Assembly (NCBI RefSeq): GCF_001592435.1
Contig: NZ_CP014750.1
Location: forward strand, 1,612,001 to 1,676,000
From: Thermococcus peptonophilus
Lineage (GTDB): Archaea; Methanobacteriota_B; Thermococci; Thermococcales; Thermococcaceae
DNA: 64,000 bases
Reading direction: 5' to 3'
Positions 11,019 to 19,975 of this stretch are shown here, piece by piece (position 1 is the stretch's first letter; each line of letters begins with the position of its first letter). Made by a program: the position numbers and the translations under genes. The notes under the pieces are model-generated. The model was not told where the DNA came from. It did no database searches and was given only the letters and a program-made list of their open reading frames with translations.

Positions 11019-11737
11019 AGGCTCTGAAGATTATCGGTGCAATCCTGGCGGTGGTGGTCATGTTTTCCATCCTAACAGCGGCCACAATGGATGAATCCCG
11101 AACCCTTGTGCCGTTCGCGGCCCCCGACAGATGGAGCCCCAAAGGGACACAGGTGAATATCATATCCTACGGCCCCATAAAGGTGAGGTACACCGTAACG
11201 GAGTACTCATACACCGGATTCGCTCGCGACATCGAGAACCTCTCGCGGCTGGCAGGTGTGGGTGTGTCCCTGAAAGAGGGAGTTGTGGGATACGTGGCTG
11301 TTGTAGATCTTTCGTCTGTTCCATCAACGGTGCTCCCACTGGTCCGCGGGAAGGTGGAAGAAGAAGTCGATAGGCTCATTGAGGATGAAGTTTTCTCTAT
11401 GGCGGGGGAACTGGGGCTGGAACCTCTGGAAAAGTACACCTCAGGAGAAGACATTGTGTGGCGATTCTCGTTCCCCCTAGAGCTCCCAGGAGTGTTAGGT
11501 GAAAACACTATAAAAGAAGAACTGCCAGTATACGTAAGGACACGTAGGGTGTGGCATGGAAAGACACTGGTGGTAGCTCTTGTGGCGTATCCCAACGGCA
11601 TTCTCGAAGTATCGGGAGGAAAGCACTCCTTTGGAAGCCTGTCGGTTTCTATAACAGCCAGGATACGCCTGGAATACTCTGACGAGGCTGAGGACTTTCT
11701 CCAATGGGCGAGCAATGTCGAGCTCAAAGAAGCATGA
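11015..11737 (+). CDS. exported or membrane-anchored protein, distant paralogue of the preceding lipoprotein
   Basis: 240 residues with an N-terminal hydrophobic helix (about 5-24) but no lipobox cysteine. Its overall plan mirrors the preceding protein: about 60 residues, then GY.AVVDLSSVPS matching VGWIDTSDVPA, then VRGKVEEEVDRLIEDEVFSM matching the IEKEIKNAL...MLDEMGL helix, then parallel strands ending in an acidic tail. ATG overlaps the upstream stop (ATGA). No function can be assigned. Confidence 0.6.
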
Positions 11738-11784
11738 CCAACATTTTAAAACTTCTTTACACTAACTTACTTGGGGGTGGTAGA

Positions 11785-12063
11785 ATGAAGCACCACGTTG
11801 GTGAGCACAAGGCCAGGAAGGGCCTCATAAGGATAGAGTTCGACGAAAAGGACGGAAAGGCCGAAAACGTCAGGATAACAGGGGATTTCTTCATTCATCC
11901 GGAGGAGACGATTCATGAACTAGAAAGCAGGCTTGAAGGGCACAAGCTTGAAGAGCTGGAAGGGATAATAGATGAGTTCTTCGCCATGAGGCTCGACGTC
12001 GAGATGCCCTACATAAACGTCGAGGACTTCAAGATAGCACTGAAAAAGGCCCTCGAAGGGTGA
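11785..12063 (+). CDS. lipoate-protein ligase accessory/C-terminal domain protein
   Basis: 92 residues. GLIRIEFDEKDGKAENVRIT, GDFFIHPEE and the following helices match the small C-terminal domain of bacterial lipoate-protein ligase A, which in several archaea is a separate polypeptide working with the catalytic subunit. The catalytic partner is not in this window. ATG 11785 follows GGGGGTGG. A TATA-like TTTTAAAACTT lies upstream at about 11743-11753. Confidence 0.72.
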   Translation: MKHHVGEHKARKGLIRIEFDEKDGKAENVRITGDFFIHPEETIHELESRLEGHKLEELEGIIDEFFAMRLDVEMPYINVEDFKIALKKALEG

Positions 12064-12620
12064 ATCACGTGGGTAGAATCGCTAGATATTTTCTTTACCT
12101 GCTGATGGTGTTCTTTGTCGGCATAGCCATGGGTTTAATTTACTCATTGCTCCAGCCTGAGAAGGCTGTAGAATACATGAAAACGATCGCCCAGCAGTTG
12201 GGTAGTCTCTCCAAGAGTCCGTTCAAGAATTTCATTACTATATTCGTCCACAACTCATGGGTTGCCCTTCTTACACTAATTTCCGGTCTTTTTTTCGGGA
12301 TTGGGCCTGCGATACTCGTGATGACCAACGGCTTTGTTGTGGGCCTTGTTGTTGGAGTTCTGTGGGAAAACGGTATGCCTCCGCGGACTCTGGTTCTCGG
12401 CCTGACACCTCACGGGATATTTGAGATACCCGCGTTTATACTGGCGGGGGTAGCGGGAGTATGCTGGTATAAGAAAATCGTAGAAGATAAGGACAGAGGT
12501 AGGGGCTTCAAGGAAGGTGCATCCTTCGCCCTCAGGATGTATGGGGTGGTCCTTGCAATGCTCTTAGTCGCCGCGTTTATCGAGGCTTACATAACCCCCA
12601 ACGTTGCCAGCCTCGGGTGA
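12060..12620 (+). CDS. SpoIIM/DUF95-family membrane protein
   Basis: 186 residues with about five membrane segments. The segment LGLTPHGIFEIPAFILAG is the signature of the stage II sporulation protein M (DUF95) family, found in many non-sporulating archaea with unknown role. Start is GTG 12060 overlapping the previous stop (GTGA), so it is translationally coupled to the lipoate-ligase-like gene; GTG 12069 is an alternative. Its last 57 bases overlap the convergent DUF354 gene. Confidence 0.75.
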   Translation: MNHVGRIARYFLYLLMVFFVGIAMGLIYSLLQPEKAVEYMKTIAQQLGSLSKSPFKNFITIFVHNSWVALLTLISGLFFGIGPAILVMTNGFVVGLVVGVLWENGMPPRTLVLGLTPHGIFEIPAFILAGVAGVCWYKKIVEDKDRGRGFKEGASFALRMYGVVLAMLLVAAFIEAYITPNVASLG

Positions 12621-13667
12621 GACGAGAAAGGTTCCCTCGGTTTCGTAGGTTTCTATCTCCTTCAGGATTACTTCCATTGGGTCCTCAAGCCCTGAGACAA
12701 CGCTCCGGATGTAGCTCCTGTAACTGCCGTTCATTTCTATCATGCGTTCCGCCATTCTGGCAACTTCCAGGGGATCCGTTGAATGAAATTTCACCCCAAG
12801 CTCAACGAGCCACCGCGTAACGGCAAGCAGTTTTCCGGGGTAAGTGGAGATCGTTGGAGTTCCAAGTGCTATTGCCTCCCTGTTCATTGTTCCCCCTGCT
12901 CCAATCATCAGTCTTGCGTAGTAGAGGAGGCTCAGGCTGTCCACGGGCTTTTCTGGCATTATGACATTGCCAAAGCGCTCAAAGCGCTTTCTCTGCTCTT
13001 CAGTTCTCGGGAACAGAACTATTGGGATGTCTGGAAGAAGGGGTATAATGTCCTCAAGAATGCTCTTTATGTCGCCGTTGAAGTAGTTGGCCTTTATGGG
13101 TTCAGTACGCATAACAATGTACCCGTTGCGCCTCACCCCAAGCTCCTTCAGGACTTTTCTCTCGGGCTTAAAGCCGTAGAGGTGGGCCAGTTCGGAGAAC
13201 CCGTTAACGGGTCTCATGCCGTTCGGGTCTGCACCGCACTTGATGAGGTCGTAGGCGTCAATCGCCTTGGGGTACAGGAGCAGTTTTGTGAACGGGGCTA
13301 TGAGCTTGTTCTGGCCAACCGCGGTCTCGTTGTCAACGAAGCCTATGCTGGGTATCTGAAGACCAAAGGCAACCCTTGGAGCTTCTGCGGAGTGCTTGTA
13401 AATCGCCAAGTCGGGCTTTTCCTCTATTATGAGCTTGCTGAGTTTGTAAACCCTCTCTGAGCTTGCCAGAAGTTTTCCTTCAAGAGTGGCCCCACCGTGC
13501 TTCCCGACGACATAGTAGTCAAAGCCAAGCATATCGAGAATTCCGGTCAGGCCATCAAACTCCCTCGTGGTGATTATAACTTCGTAACCAGACCTTTCAA
13601 GCTCCCGTATCGGGCCCTTGAAAAAGTGAGCGTGAGGTGCGTTGGTTATATCCACCCAGACCTTCAT
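12564..13667 (-). CDS. DUF354 family protein (UDP-GlcNAc 2-epimerase/glycosyltransferase-like fold)
   Basis: 367 residues. MKVWVDITNAPHAHFFKGP at the N-terminus, the central YKHSAEAPRVAFGL and FVDNETAV segments, and GAGGTMNREAIALGTPT are typical of DUF354, a GT-B-fold family related to UDP-N-acetylglucosamine 2-epimerase. The activity is not established; a role in surface-glycan synthesis fits the neighbouring wecC/wecB genes, which are divergent from it. ATG 13667 is used, as the upstream TTG at 13703 adds 12 atypical residues and overlaps the TATA-like CCTTATAATG at about 13701-13710. Confidence 0.78.
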   Translation of the reverse strand: MKVWVDITNAPHAHFFKGPIRELERSGYEVIITTREFDGLTGILDMLGFDYYVVGKHGGATLEGKLLASSERVYKLSKLIIEEKPDLAIYKHSAEAPRVAFGLQIPSIGFVDNETAVGQNKLIAPFTKLLLYPKAIDAYDLIKCGADPNGMRPVNGFSELAHLYGFKPERKVLKELGVRRNGYIVMRTEPIKANYFNGDIKSILEDIIPLLPDIPIVLFPRTEEQRKRFERFGNVIMPEKPVDSLSLLYYARLMIGAGGTMNREAIALGTPTISTYPGKLLAVTRWLVELGVKFHSTDPLEVARMAERMIEMNGSYRSYIRSVVSGLEDPMEVILKEIETYETEGTFLVSPEAGNVGGYVSLDKRGD

Positions 13668-13960
13668 TCTATCACCATCCAATAACTGGACGCCTTTGTC
13701 CATTATAAGGGTTTCCGAAAAACCGTTTTGAAGGCGTTTTTTTATGTGTTCCCAAACTTCGCTTTTAATTAGAAAAGCTTTCTAACCATTTCTTTCGATG
13801 AAATAGGCCGTTAAATGTCTCTTCCCAAGTACAGTCAAAATCAGCTCAGATTTTTGAGAAGTATAGATAGCTAACCAACTTCTCACACCCTAAAACATTT
13901 TCACAACCATTGGCTGGAAAAGGCTTTTATCCCGTCCAAGATAGCTTCCCCAGGTGGTAG

Positions 13961-15226
13961 ATGGTGAAGGAAATAGCTGTAATCGGGCTCGGATACATTG
14001 GGCTGCCGACCGCGATAATGTTCGCAAATGCGGGGTTTAAGGTCACTGGTTATGAGATAAGGGAAGACGTTGTTAGGAGCATAAACTCCGGAAAGGCTCA
14101 CATAATAGAGCCCGATATAGACGAACTCCTAAAAAAGGCTGTCTCAAGCGGCAACCTGAGAGCAACCTCCGACCCTGAAGAAATAAGGGACAAGGACGCC
14201 TACATAATCTGCGTCCAGACCCCCCTAAAGGAGGACAAAACCCCTGATCTGAGCTACCTTGAAAGCGCCGTTAGAACCGTCGCGGAGCGGATGAAAAAAG
14301 GCTCTCTTGTCGTGATAGAGAGCACAGTCCCTCCGCTGACTACGGTCAAAATGGCGAAGCTCATCGAGGAGATAACGGGCCTTAAGGCAGGTGAGGATTT
14401 CTACATGGTGCACGCGCCCGAGAGAGTAATGCCGGGCAGAATATTCAAGGAGCTTGTCTACAACTCCAGAATCTTCGGAGGGATAACCCCAGAGAGTGCG
14501 GAGATAGCTGAAAAGCTCTACTGCTCCTTTGTGAAGGGACGGACTTTCAAGACCAGCTCCACTGTGAGCGAAGTCGTGAAGCTCATGGAGAACACCTTCC
14601 GCGATGTGAACATCGCTCTGGCGAACGAGTTCGCCTTCATCGCCCACCAGTACGGGATAAACGTCTTTGAGGCAATAGAGCTAGCCAACACACACCCGCG
14701 TGTGAACATTCACCTTCCCGGAATCGGTGTGGGGGGGCACTGCCTTCCGAAGGATCCACACCTCCTCCTCTGGCCGGCCAAGGAAGATTTTGGCCTTATA
14801 AGAACTGCCAGGGAGATAAACGACTCAATGCCGCTCTTCACGAAAGACCTTCTGTTCTCCGCGTTTAAACAGCTTAATATTCCACCTGAAAAGGCAGTGG
14901 TTGCCGTCCTTGGGCTGGCTTACAAGGGAAACAGCGACGACACGAGAAACTCCCCTGCCATAGCTTTCATAGACGCTATAAAGGACGACGTCGGGGAAGT
15001 CAGAAGCTACGACCCGTTTGTTGGTGGAAGTGCTGAGAGCTTGGAGGAGGCTCTGAGCGGTGCCGATGCTGCAGTTATTGCCACTGACCACACGGCCTTT
15101 AAGAACCTCGACTGGGAGGAACTCGGGAAGCTTATGCGGACGAAGATTCTGATAGACGGCAGGCATGTCGTAGATAGACCCCCAAGAGGCTTCCTCTTTA
15201 AGGGCATAGGGAGGGGTGAGTATTGA
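13961..15226 (+). CDS. wecC: UDP-N-acetyl-D-mannosaminuronate dehydrogenase
   Basis: 421 residues. Oxidises UDP-ManNAc to UDP-ManNAcA with two NAD+. The NAD-binding motif GLGYIGLP is at about 9-16; the central segment contains the catalytic lysine region and HLPGIGVGGHCLPKDP with the catalytic cysteine at about 261; the C-terminal UDP-binding domain has LGLAYKGNSDDTRNSP. ATG 13961 follows CAGGTGGTAG. A TATA-like GGCTTTTATC is at about 13922-13931. The downstream epimerase gene supplies the substrate and overlaps by four bases. WbpO/other nucleotide-sugar dehydrogenases are alternatives, but the pairing with wecB favours this call. Confidence 0.88.
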   Translation: MVKEIAVIGLGYIGLPTAIMFANAGFKVTGYEIREDVVRSINSGKAHIIEPDIDELLKKAVSSGNLRATSDPEEIRDKDAYIICVQTPLKEDKTPDLSYLESAVRTVAERMKKGSLVVIESTVPPLTTVKMAKLIEEITGLKAGEDFYMVHAPERVMPGRIFKELVYNSRIFGGITPESAEIAEKLYCSFVKGRTFKTSSTVSEVVKLMENTFRDVNIALANEFAFIAHQYGINVFEAIELANTHPRVNIHLPGIGVGGHCLPKDPHLLLWPAKEDFGLIRTAREINDSMPLFTKDLLFSAFKQLNIPPEKAVVAVLGLAYKGNSDDTRNSPAIAFIDAIKDDVGEVRSYDPFVGGSAESLEEALSGADAAVIATDHTAFKNLDWEELGKLMRTKILIDGRHVVDRPPRGFLFKGIGRGEY

Positions 15227-16356
15227 AACCAGCTCTCGTGTTTGGAACCAGACCCGAAATCATCAAGCTGGCCCCTGTCGTTAGGGCCTTCCTCGAAATG
15301 GGGATTAAGCCGCTCCTCATTCATACCGGCCAGCACTACGACTACGAAATGAGCAGGATTTTTCTTGAGGAGCTTGAGCTTCCACCTATAGATTACCACC
15401 TTGAAGTTGGCTCTGGGACGCAGGCAGAGCAGACAGGGAAGGCCATGGTTAAAATCGAGAAAGTCCTGATGGACGAGAGACCCGACGTTACTTTAGTACA
15501 GGGCGACACGAACACTGTTCTTGCGGGTGCTCTGGCGAGCGTGAAGCTGAAGATACCCGTCGCCCACGTCGAGGCTGGGCTGAGGAGCTTTGATCGAACG
15601 ATGCCCGAGGAGATAAACAGAATCCTCGCTGACCATGCGAGCGAAGTCCTTTTTCCGCCTACTGATGAGGCCAGGAAAAACCTCGAACGGGAGGGCATAA
15701 CGGAAAACGTCTACGTCGTTGGGAACACGATAGTTGACGCCGTACTTCAAAACTCCCTGGTGGCGGAGAAAAAGAGCGACGTCCTTGAAAGGCTCGGCAT
15801 GAAGCCCAAAGAGTACATCCTCATAACAGCCCACCGCGCCGAGAACACCGACAGCAGGGAGAACCTTACCAGGCTTGTTGAAATCCTTGAAAGTCTTCCA
15901 ATGATGGCCGTTTACCCTATCCATCCGAGAACAGAGGGCAGGCTCAAGAGGTTTGGCCTCTGGGAACGGGTTACTGCGATAGAGAACCTTGTAATCACCA
16001 AACCCCTCGGCTACCTCGACTTCCTGAGGCTGGAGAAGAACGCCTTCGCCGTAATGACAGACTCAGGAGGGGTTCAGGAGGAAACGATAATTCTCGACGT
16101 ACCCTGCCTGACCCTCCGCTACAATACTGAAAGGCCGGAAACGGTCAAAGCAGGCGGCAATATCTTAGTGGGCCTCGAAAGGGAGAGAGTTCTTCACTAC
16201 CTGCAAAAGCTGATTGAGGACAGGGACTTCTATGAGAAAATGGCGAAGGCACCGAATCCCTTTGGAGATGGAAAAGCAGGAGAGAGGATTGCAAAAATAC
16301 TGCTTGAACTCTATGAAAAGGGGGAGCTGAAGGTTAAAAGCTCTCGTTTTATCTGA
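15223..16356 (+). CDS. wecB: UDP-N-acetylglucosamine 2-epimerase (non-hydrolysing)
   Basis: 377 residues. Converts UDP-GlcNAc to UDP-ManNAc, the substrate of the preceding dehydrogenase. Motifs are GTRPEIIKLAPV at the start, HTGQHYDYEMS, VQGDTNTVLAGAL, HVEAGLRS, RAENTDSRENL and TDSGGVQEE, all typical of WecB. The start is TTG 15223 overlapping the wecC stop (TTGA); no ATG fits. The product probably enters N-glycan or other surface polysaccharide. Confidence 0.92.
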   Translation: MKPALVFGTRPEIIKLAPVVRAFLEMGIKPLLIHTGQHYDYEMSRIFLEELELPPIDYHLEVGSGTQAEQTGKAMVKIEKVLMDERPDVTLVQGDTNTVLAGALASVKLKIPVAHVEAGLRSFDRTMPEEINRILADHASEVLFPPTDEARKNLEREGITENVYVVGNTIVDAVLQNSLVAEKKSDVLERLGMKPKEYILITAHRAENTDSRENLTRLVEILESLPMMAVYPIHPRTEGRLKRFGLWERVTAIENLVITKPLGYLDFLRLEKNAFAVMTDSGGVQEETIILDVPCLTLRYNTERPETVKAGGNILVGLERERVLHYLQKLIEDRDFYEKMAKAPNPFGDGKAGERIAKILLELYEKGELKVKSSRFI

Positions 16357-17035
16357 TTATTCATTTTCATCGCTTTTCAAGAACTGGTCGAACTCGTTGG
16401 CGACCTCGCTGCTATCATCTCGTAGGGGTCATCACTTTTGAGCATACCAACGCTTGCCTTTAGGTTCCACCAGTAAGCAACGGCTGTTGTCTGATCCATA
16501 ATTTTTAGGCTGTTCAACCGTCTGATGCTTCTCTGGATCAGATTTTCAGAAGCTTTGTCTATTTCGTCTTCGGAGAGAGGTATTCCCTTGTTTATAGCTT
16601 CAATCACTGACTTAGCATCGCCGGGATAGGAGTAATACAGGATGCCCGAGACTCTGTAAGTCTTTTTAAGGAGTCTGTTGTCCACACCAACTAGTGGGAA
16701 GTATGCTATTACAACCCTCCCTTTAAGGTCGTAATTTATGATGTCACCAACACAATTGGGGTTAAGTTGTGGACCTTTGCAACCTCTGTTATTGACCGTT
16801 CAATAGCTTGCCCGTAGGGTTCTGGGGCCAGTACTGATATGTAAACAACTTTGGGGTTCTCAGGTGCTTCTTTCCACTCATTACCGGATGCAGAAGTTAG
16901 TGTGACACCGCCGTGATAAGTTCCCCCGGAGTACTCCGCAAGCACTGAAGACTCGTTTGCAATGGCAGAGCCAAGTATTAGAATAAACAAGAACGCAACC
17001 CCGAGTAAAAAGTATGCAAAGATCCTTGGTCCCAT
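16357..17035 (-). pseudogene. membrane-anchored protein gene interrupted by two frameshifts
   Basis: Three consecutive frames on the minus strand read as one protein of about 225 residues. Frame 1 (17035 down to about 16750) gives an N-terminal membrane anchor and a secreted region ending VHNLTPIV. Frame 2 continues as GDIINYDLKGRVVIAYFP and runs through LKKTYRVSGILYYSYPGDAK to SDDPYE (about 16425). Frame 3 gives SSEVANEFDQFLKSDENE and a TAA at 16357, one base past the wecB stop. Both shifts are equivalent to one missing base, near 16750 and near 16415. Without them, stops appear immediately. It is a decayed gene or carries two sequencing errors. No family recognised. Confidence 0.6.
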
Positions 17036-17108
17036 TTTATCGCCCTGTGGAAAATTATAACATAGATTTTAAAAGTGTTTCCATCACTAGCAAGAGTTAA
17101 AAAGAAGC

Positions 17109-17666
17109 TTACTGGTCATCTCCAAATATAGAGTCGAGATAGTTCTCGGTTGATTTGGTGATGTTCTGAACCTTTTCTAGGGCATCCTCCAGTAGCTGTC
17201 CCAGTCCGTTTTGAGTTTCGTTGTTGTCTGTGCCGATTTTGAATATCCCAAGAAACTTTTCTATTATTGACTTTGAGGTCTCGGTCGAGTTTTCGACTAC
17301 TTTCAGCGTGTCGTTGTATACGCTGTACGCGTAGTCGGAGCTGAGGGCGGTGTTTCCCACGTACCAGTCGGTTGGGTCTAGGACTTCCTTAATGACTGTT
17401 TCATTTATCTGGTCTACAGTGTACACCCCAGATTCCAGAAGTTGGGTGCGCTCTAGATTCTCCACGTCGGTCTGGTTGCCAGCGGGGTTCAGCTGGGATA
17501 TGTTGCTTCTCCCACCATTGATAGTCTTGACGAGCTTGTCCTGATCTTGGAGGGGGTTGGTGATTCCATTGAGCACGTTGGAGATAGAGCCAAGTGCAGA
17601 CATTACATTAGTGTACACCATTATGAGCAAAATTAACATAACTATCGAAATTATGGCCTTTTTCAT
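17109..17666 (-). CDS. secreted or membrane-anchored protein, function unknown
   Basis: 185 residues. MKKAIISIVMLILLIMVYTN is an uncleaved anchor or signal peptide. The rest is hydrophilic, with many N-x-S/T sequons (about NIS, NQT, NET, NDT, NST, NIT) consistent with an N-glycosylated extracellular protein, and helical stretches near the C-terminus. No family recognised. ATG 17666 follows GGTGAGGGGA; an in-frame GTG at 17675 lies within that site. It lies just upstream of the broken membrane-protein gene on the same strand and may have been co-expressed with it. Confidence 0.55.
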   Translation of the reverse strand: MKKAIISIVMLILLIMVYTNVMSALGSISNVLNGITNPLQDQDKLVKTINGGRSNISQLNPAGNQTDVENLERTQLLESGVYTVDQINETVIKEVLDPTDWYVGNTALSSDYAYSVYNDTLKVVENSTETSKSIIEKFLGIFKIGTDNNETQNGLGQLLEDALEKVQNITKSTENYLDSIFGDDQ

Positions 17667-17819
17667 TCCCCTCACCTAATTGTAATTAAACCTTTCATTG
17701 TATTTAAAGATTATCCTGTTAGATAGGTATTTTGTTAAAAATTTTACAAACGTTTGTCCAGTTAGTTTGGATTGTTCACAATGTTACAAATTTTGTTCGG
17801 AATTTTGGAATATCCTGAA

Positions 17820-19133
17820 CTACACTGGAGTTCCGATGTATATCCCGTGCCTCGTCCTCACTATTCTAACCCTTATCCTGTCCCCGACTTCCGCTCGAGT
17901 ATTAATGACTTCGATGAGCCTGTTTCTAGCTTTTGCTATCATCTCTCCCTCTATCCTGCCCGGAAGAACCACCTCAGCTTTAATGATCTCCCCAGGCCTG
18001 AAGGCGAGTGGGATAAACTCTCTTTTCTCCATTCCAAAGTGCTCGGGCTTTAAGACGAGAGGTTTCATCCCAGTCTTTTTTTCAAGTTCCCTCAGCCAGG
18101 CGTAGAACTCTTTGAAGGGCTTGACCCTGGCTATGACAGGGTTTCGGCCGAACTTGTAAGGAATGTAGTTCTGAAAACCCAACGCTGGCCAGCGCTTTCC
18201 GGCACCGATCTTCTTGGCGAACTCTATGAAGTCTTCAGCCTCGTCGTCATTCACACCAAAAATTATGACCGGCGCAATGAGAACGTCTATCCCAGCGTTT
18301 ACAAGAGCCTCTGTCATGTCTAGGACGTGCTGGAGGTCGTAGCTTTTCATCCCCATAAGCATCTTTGCCTTGTCAGGGTCGAGGGAGTGAATTGAGAGGT
18401 TTACCCTATCAAGTCCCGCCTCTGCCAGCTCTTCAACGAGCTTGTCGTTCAGGAGTGTTCCATTGCTCTGCATGGAGATTACCGAAACGTTTGGATGCTC
18501 GCGGAGGGCCTGGACGAGCTCTACCCGGAAGGGATAGATGAGAGGTTCACCCTGACCGTCGAGGTGGGCCTCGAGACCTTTTCCTTTTATTCGAGCAACT
18601 TCGTCGAACCACTTCATAAGGTAGTCAATGTCAACGACATAGTCGAGCTTCCTCGTCCTCGAATACGGCCCCTCATCAACGGAACAGAAAACGCAGCTTA
18701 GGTTGCAGCCGCTCACTCCCCTGACTTGGATTAGGTTAGTCCCCCTATCAATAAGCCCGAATGCATTGTAGCCGAGGAGAGGAACATCGAGCCCCTCGTG
18801 GATGTAGAGAACCTTCCTCTTCGTGTACCTGTTCCTGAGGAGCGCCCCGAGGTTGTTCTGGATGTAGATCGCAATGTACTTCTCAATTCCGGGGTAATCG
18901 GTGTCTATGAAAAGCCTCCCCTCTTTCACAACAAGTTCGGGAGTTATGCGATACTTACGCTTGATAACCTTAACGAGCTCTTTTTTGTCAAAGTCCGCGT
19001 AAAGTGTCTCCCTCCACACCAGCCTTATGCTCTCGCCAACATCTTCAAAGGTCACGTGAGGCAGTGAGACTTCAATCATGTCCGTGGGTTTCTTTCCAGC
19101 TTTTAAAAATCCGACGATGGAGGTTTTATCCAT
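17820..19133 (-). CDS. radical SAM protein with C-terminal TRAM-like domain
   Basis: 437 residues. After an N-terminal domain of about 130 residues, VSGCNLSCVFCSVDEG carries the CxxxCxxC motif that holds the 4Fe-4S cluster. GQGEPLIYP and SIHSLDPDKAKMLMG are the usual GGE and later radical SAM elements. The last ~60 residues (IKAEVVLPGRIEGEMIAKAR onward, with VGDRIRVRIVRTRHGIY) look like a TRAM/OB-fold RNA-binding domain, as in methylthiotransferases, but the extra cluster-binding UPF0004 domain is absent. An RNA or protein modification is likely; the substrate is unknown. ATG 19133 is chosen; TATA-like TTTAAAAATT lies just before it, leaving a very short leader, so the start is somewhat uncertain. 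Confidence 0.72.
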   Translation of the reverse strand: MDKTSIVGFLKAGKKPTDMIEVSLPHVTFEDVGESIRLVWRETLYADFDKKELVKVIKRKYRITPELVVKEGRLFIDTDYPGIEKYIAIYIQNNLGALLRNRYTKRKVLYIHEGLDVPLLGYNAFGLIDRGTNLIQVRGVSGCNLSCVFCSVDEGPYSRTRKLDYVVDIDYLMKWFDEVARIKGKGLEAHLDGQGEPLIYPFRVELVQALREHPNVSVISMQSNGTLLNDKLVEELAEAGLDRVNLSIHSLDPDKAKMLMGMKSYDLQHVLDMTEALVNAGIDVLIAPVIIFGVNDDEAEDFIEFAKKIGAGKRWPALGFQNYIPYKFGRNPVIARVKPFKEFYAWLRELEKKTGMKPLVLKPEHFGMEKREFIPLAFRPGEIIKAEVVLPGRIEGEMIAKARNRLIEVINTRAEVGDRIRVRIVRTRHGIYIGTPV

Positions 19134-19238
19134 CCTCAAAATTTTTAAACCCTTTGGATTGTCATTATGCGGGCATGGAAACATTTTAATATTAATGATG
19201 CAAAAAGTCTAATGATGAACTTAAGTGGGTGATTAGAT

Positions 19239-19739
19239 ATGTGGGGACGGATCGAACACTACTTTGATGAATATCCTGTGAGGAAACTTATAGCAAAAAC
19301 CCTTCTGAAGTACGGTCTCAGGGTCTCTGACGACATGAAGATAAAAGCTGGGGACATTGAAGTCCCGTATACCAAGATAGCCAAGGCCCTCGATGTTGAC
19401 AGGAGAGTAGTTAAAGAGACGGTTGGAATGATACTCAAGATACCGGAGCTGAGAGACATATACACGAACCTTGAGCCGACAGTTCACATGAAGTATGTCG
19501 GCAGGCACGTCGGTTATGGCGTCATCGAGATAGAACCCGAACCCAGGGCAGTAGGAATACTCGCGAAGATAGCTCAGAAGATAGCGGAGCACGACATAAA
19601 CATCATACAGGTAGTCGCCGAAGACCCTGAACTTTACCCCGAGGCGACTCTCACGATAATCACCGAGAGACCCGTACCTGGGGACTTAATCAACGAGCTC
19701 TCCAAGCTCGAAGGTGTCAAGAGAATATCCATCTATTAG
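19239..19739 (+). CDS. ACT-domain regulator of amino acid metabolism (COG2061-like)
   Basis: 166 residues. An N-terminal winged-helix-like region (about 5-75: VRKLIAKTLLKYGLRVSDD, YTKIAKALDVDRRVVKETV) is followed by an ACT domain (about 90-166: GYGVIEIEPEPRAVGILAKI, INIIQVVAEDPELYPEATLT). ACT domains bind amino acids and the pairing suggests an amino-acid-responsive transcription factor. It is divergent from the radical SAM gene with about 105 bases between them. Target genes are unknown. Confidence 0.75.
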   Translation: MWGRIEHYFDEYPVRKLIAKTLLKYGLRVSDDMKIKAGDIEVPYTKIAKALDVDRRVVKETVGMILKIPELRDIYTNLEPTVHMKYVGRHVGYGVIEIEPEPRAVGILAKIAQKIAEHDINIIQVVAEDPELYPEATLTIITERPVPGDLINELSKLEGVKRISIY

Positions 19740-19875
19740 TCGAAGTTTCTGCTTCTTTTACTATTCTCATTCTAAGATTTTTAGAAGATTTTTGGGAGCT
19801 TTTCAACGAGAAGGAACTTTGATGCCCGCTTTTTTGGACTGCTGGACAAATTAGATACTCCCATTTTAACCAAAA

Positions 19876-19927
19876 GTTCTAAACCTTTGTTCTTTGCAGA
19901 TAACGTTTATAAGGTATCGTTAGAAAC
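19876..19927 (+). promoter_or_regulatory. mbx operon promoter with two SurR-type sites
   Basis: GTTCTAAAC at 19876-19884 and GTTAGAAAC at 19919-19927 both match the SurR consensus GTTn3AAC. Between them is the TATA box TTTATAAGG at 19906-19914; the second site begins five bases after it, where a bound protein would block the initiation complex. SurR is the sulfur-responsive redox regulator of Thermococcales, reported to control hydrogenase and mbx genes in P. furiosus. An inverted repeat with arms AGCAGT and ACTGCT (19936-19952, loop CCAGA) lies near the expected transcript start. Confidence 0.75.
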
Positions 19928-19975
19928 CCTCGGTTAGCAGTCCAGAACTGCTGAGGCTCTCTGGAGGGTTGATGA

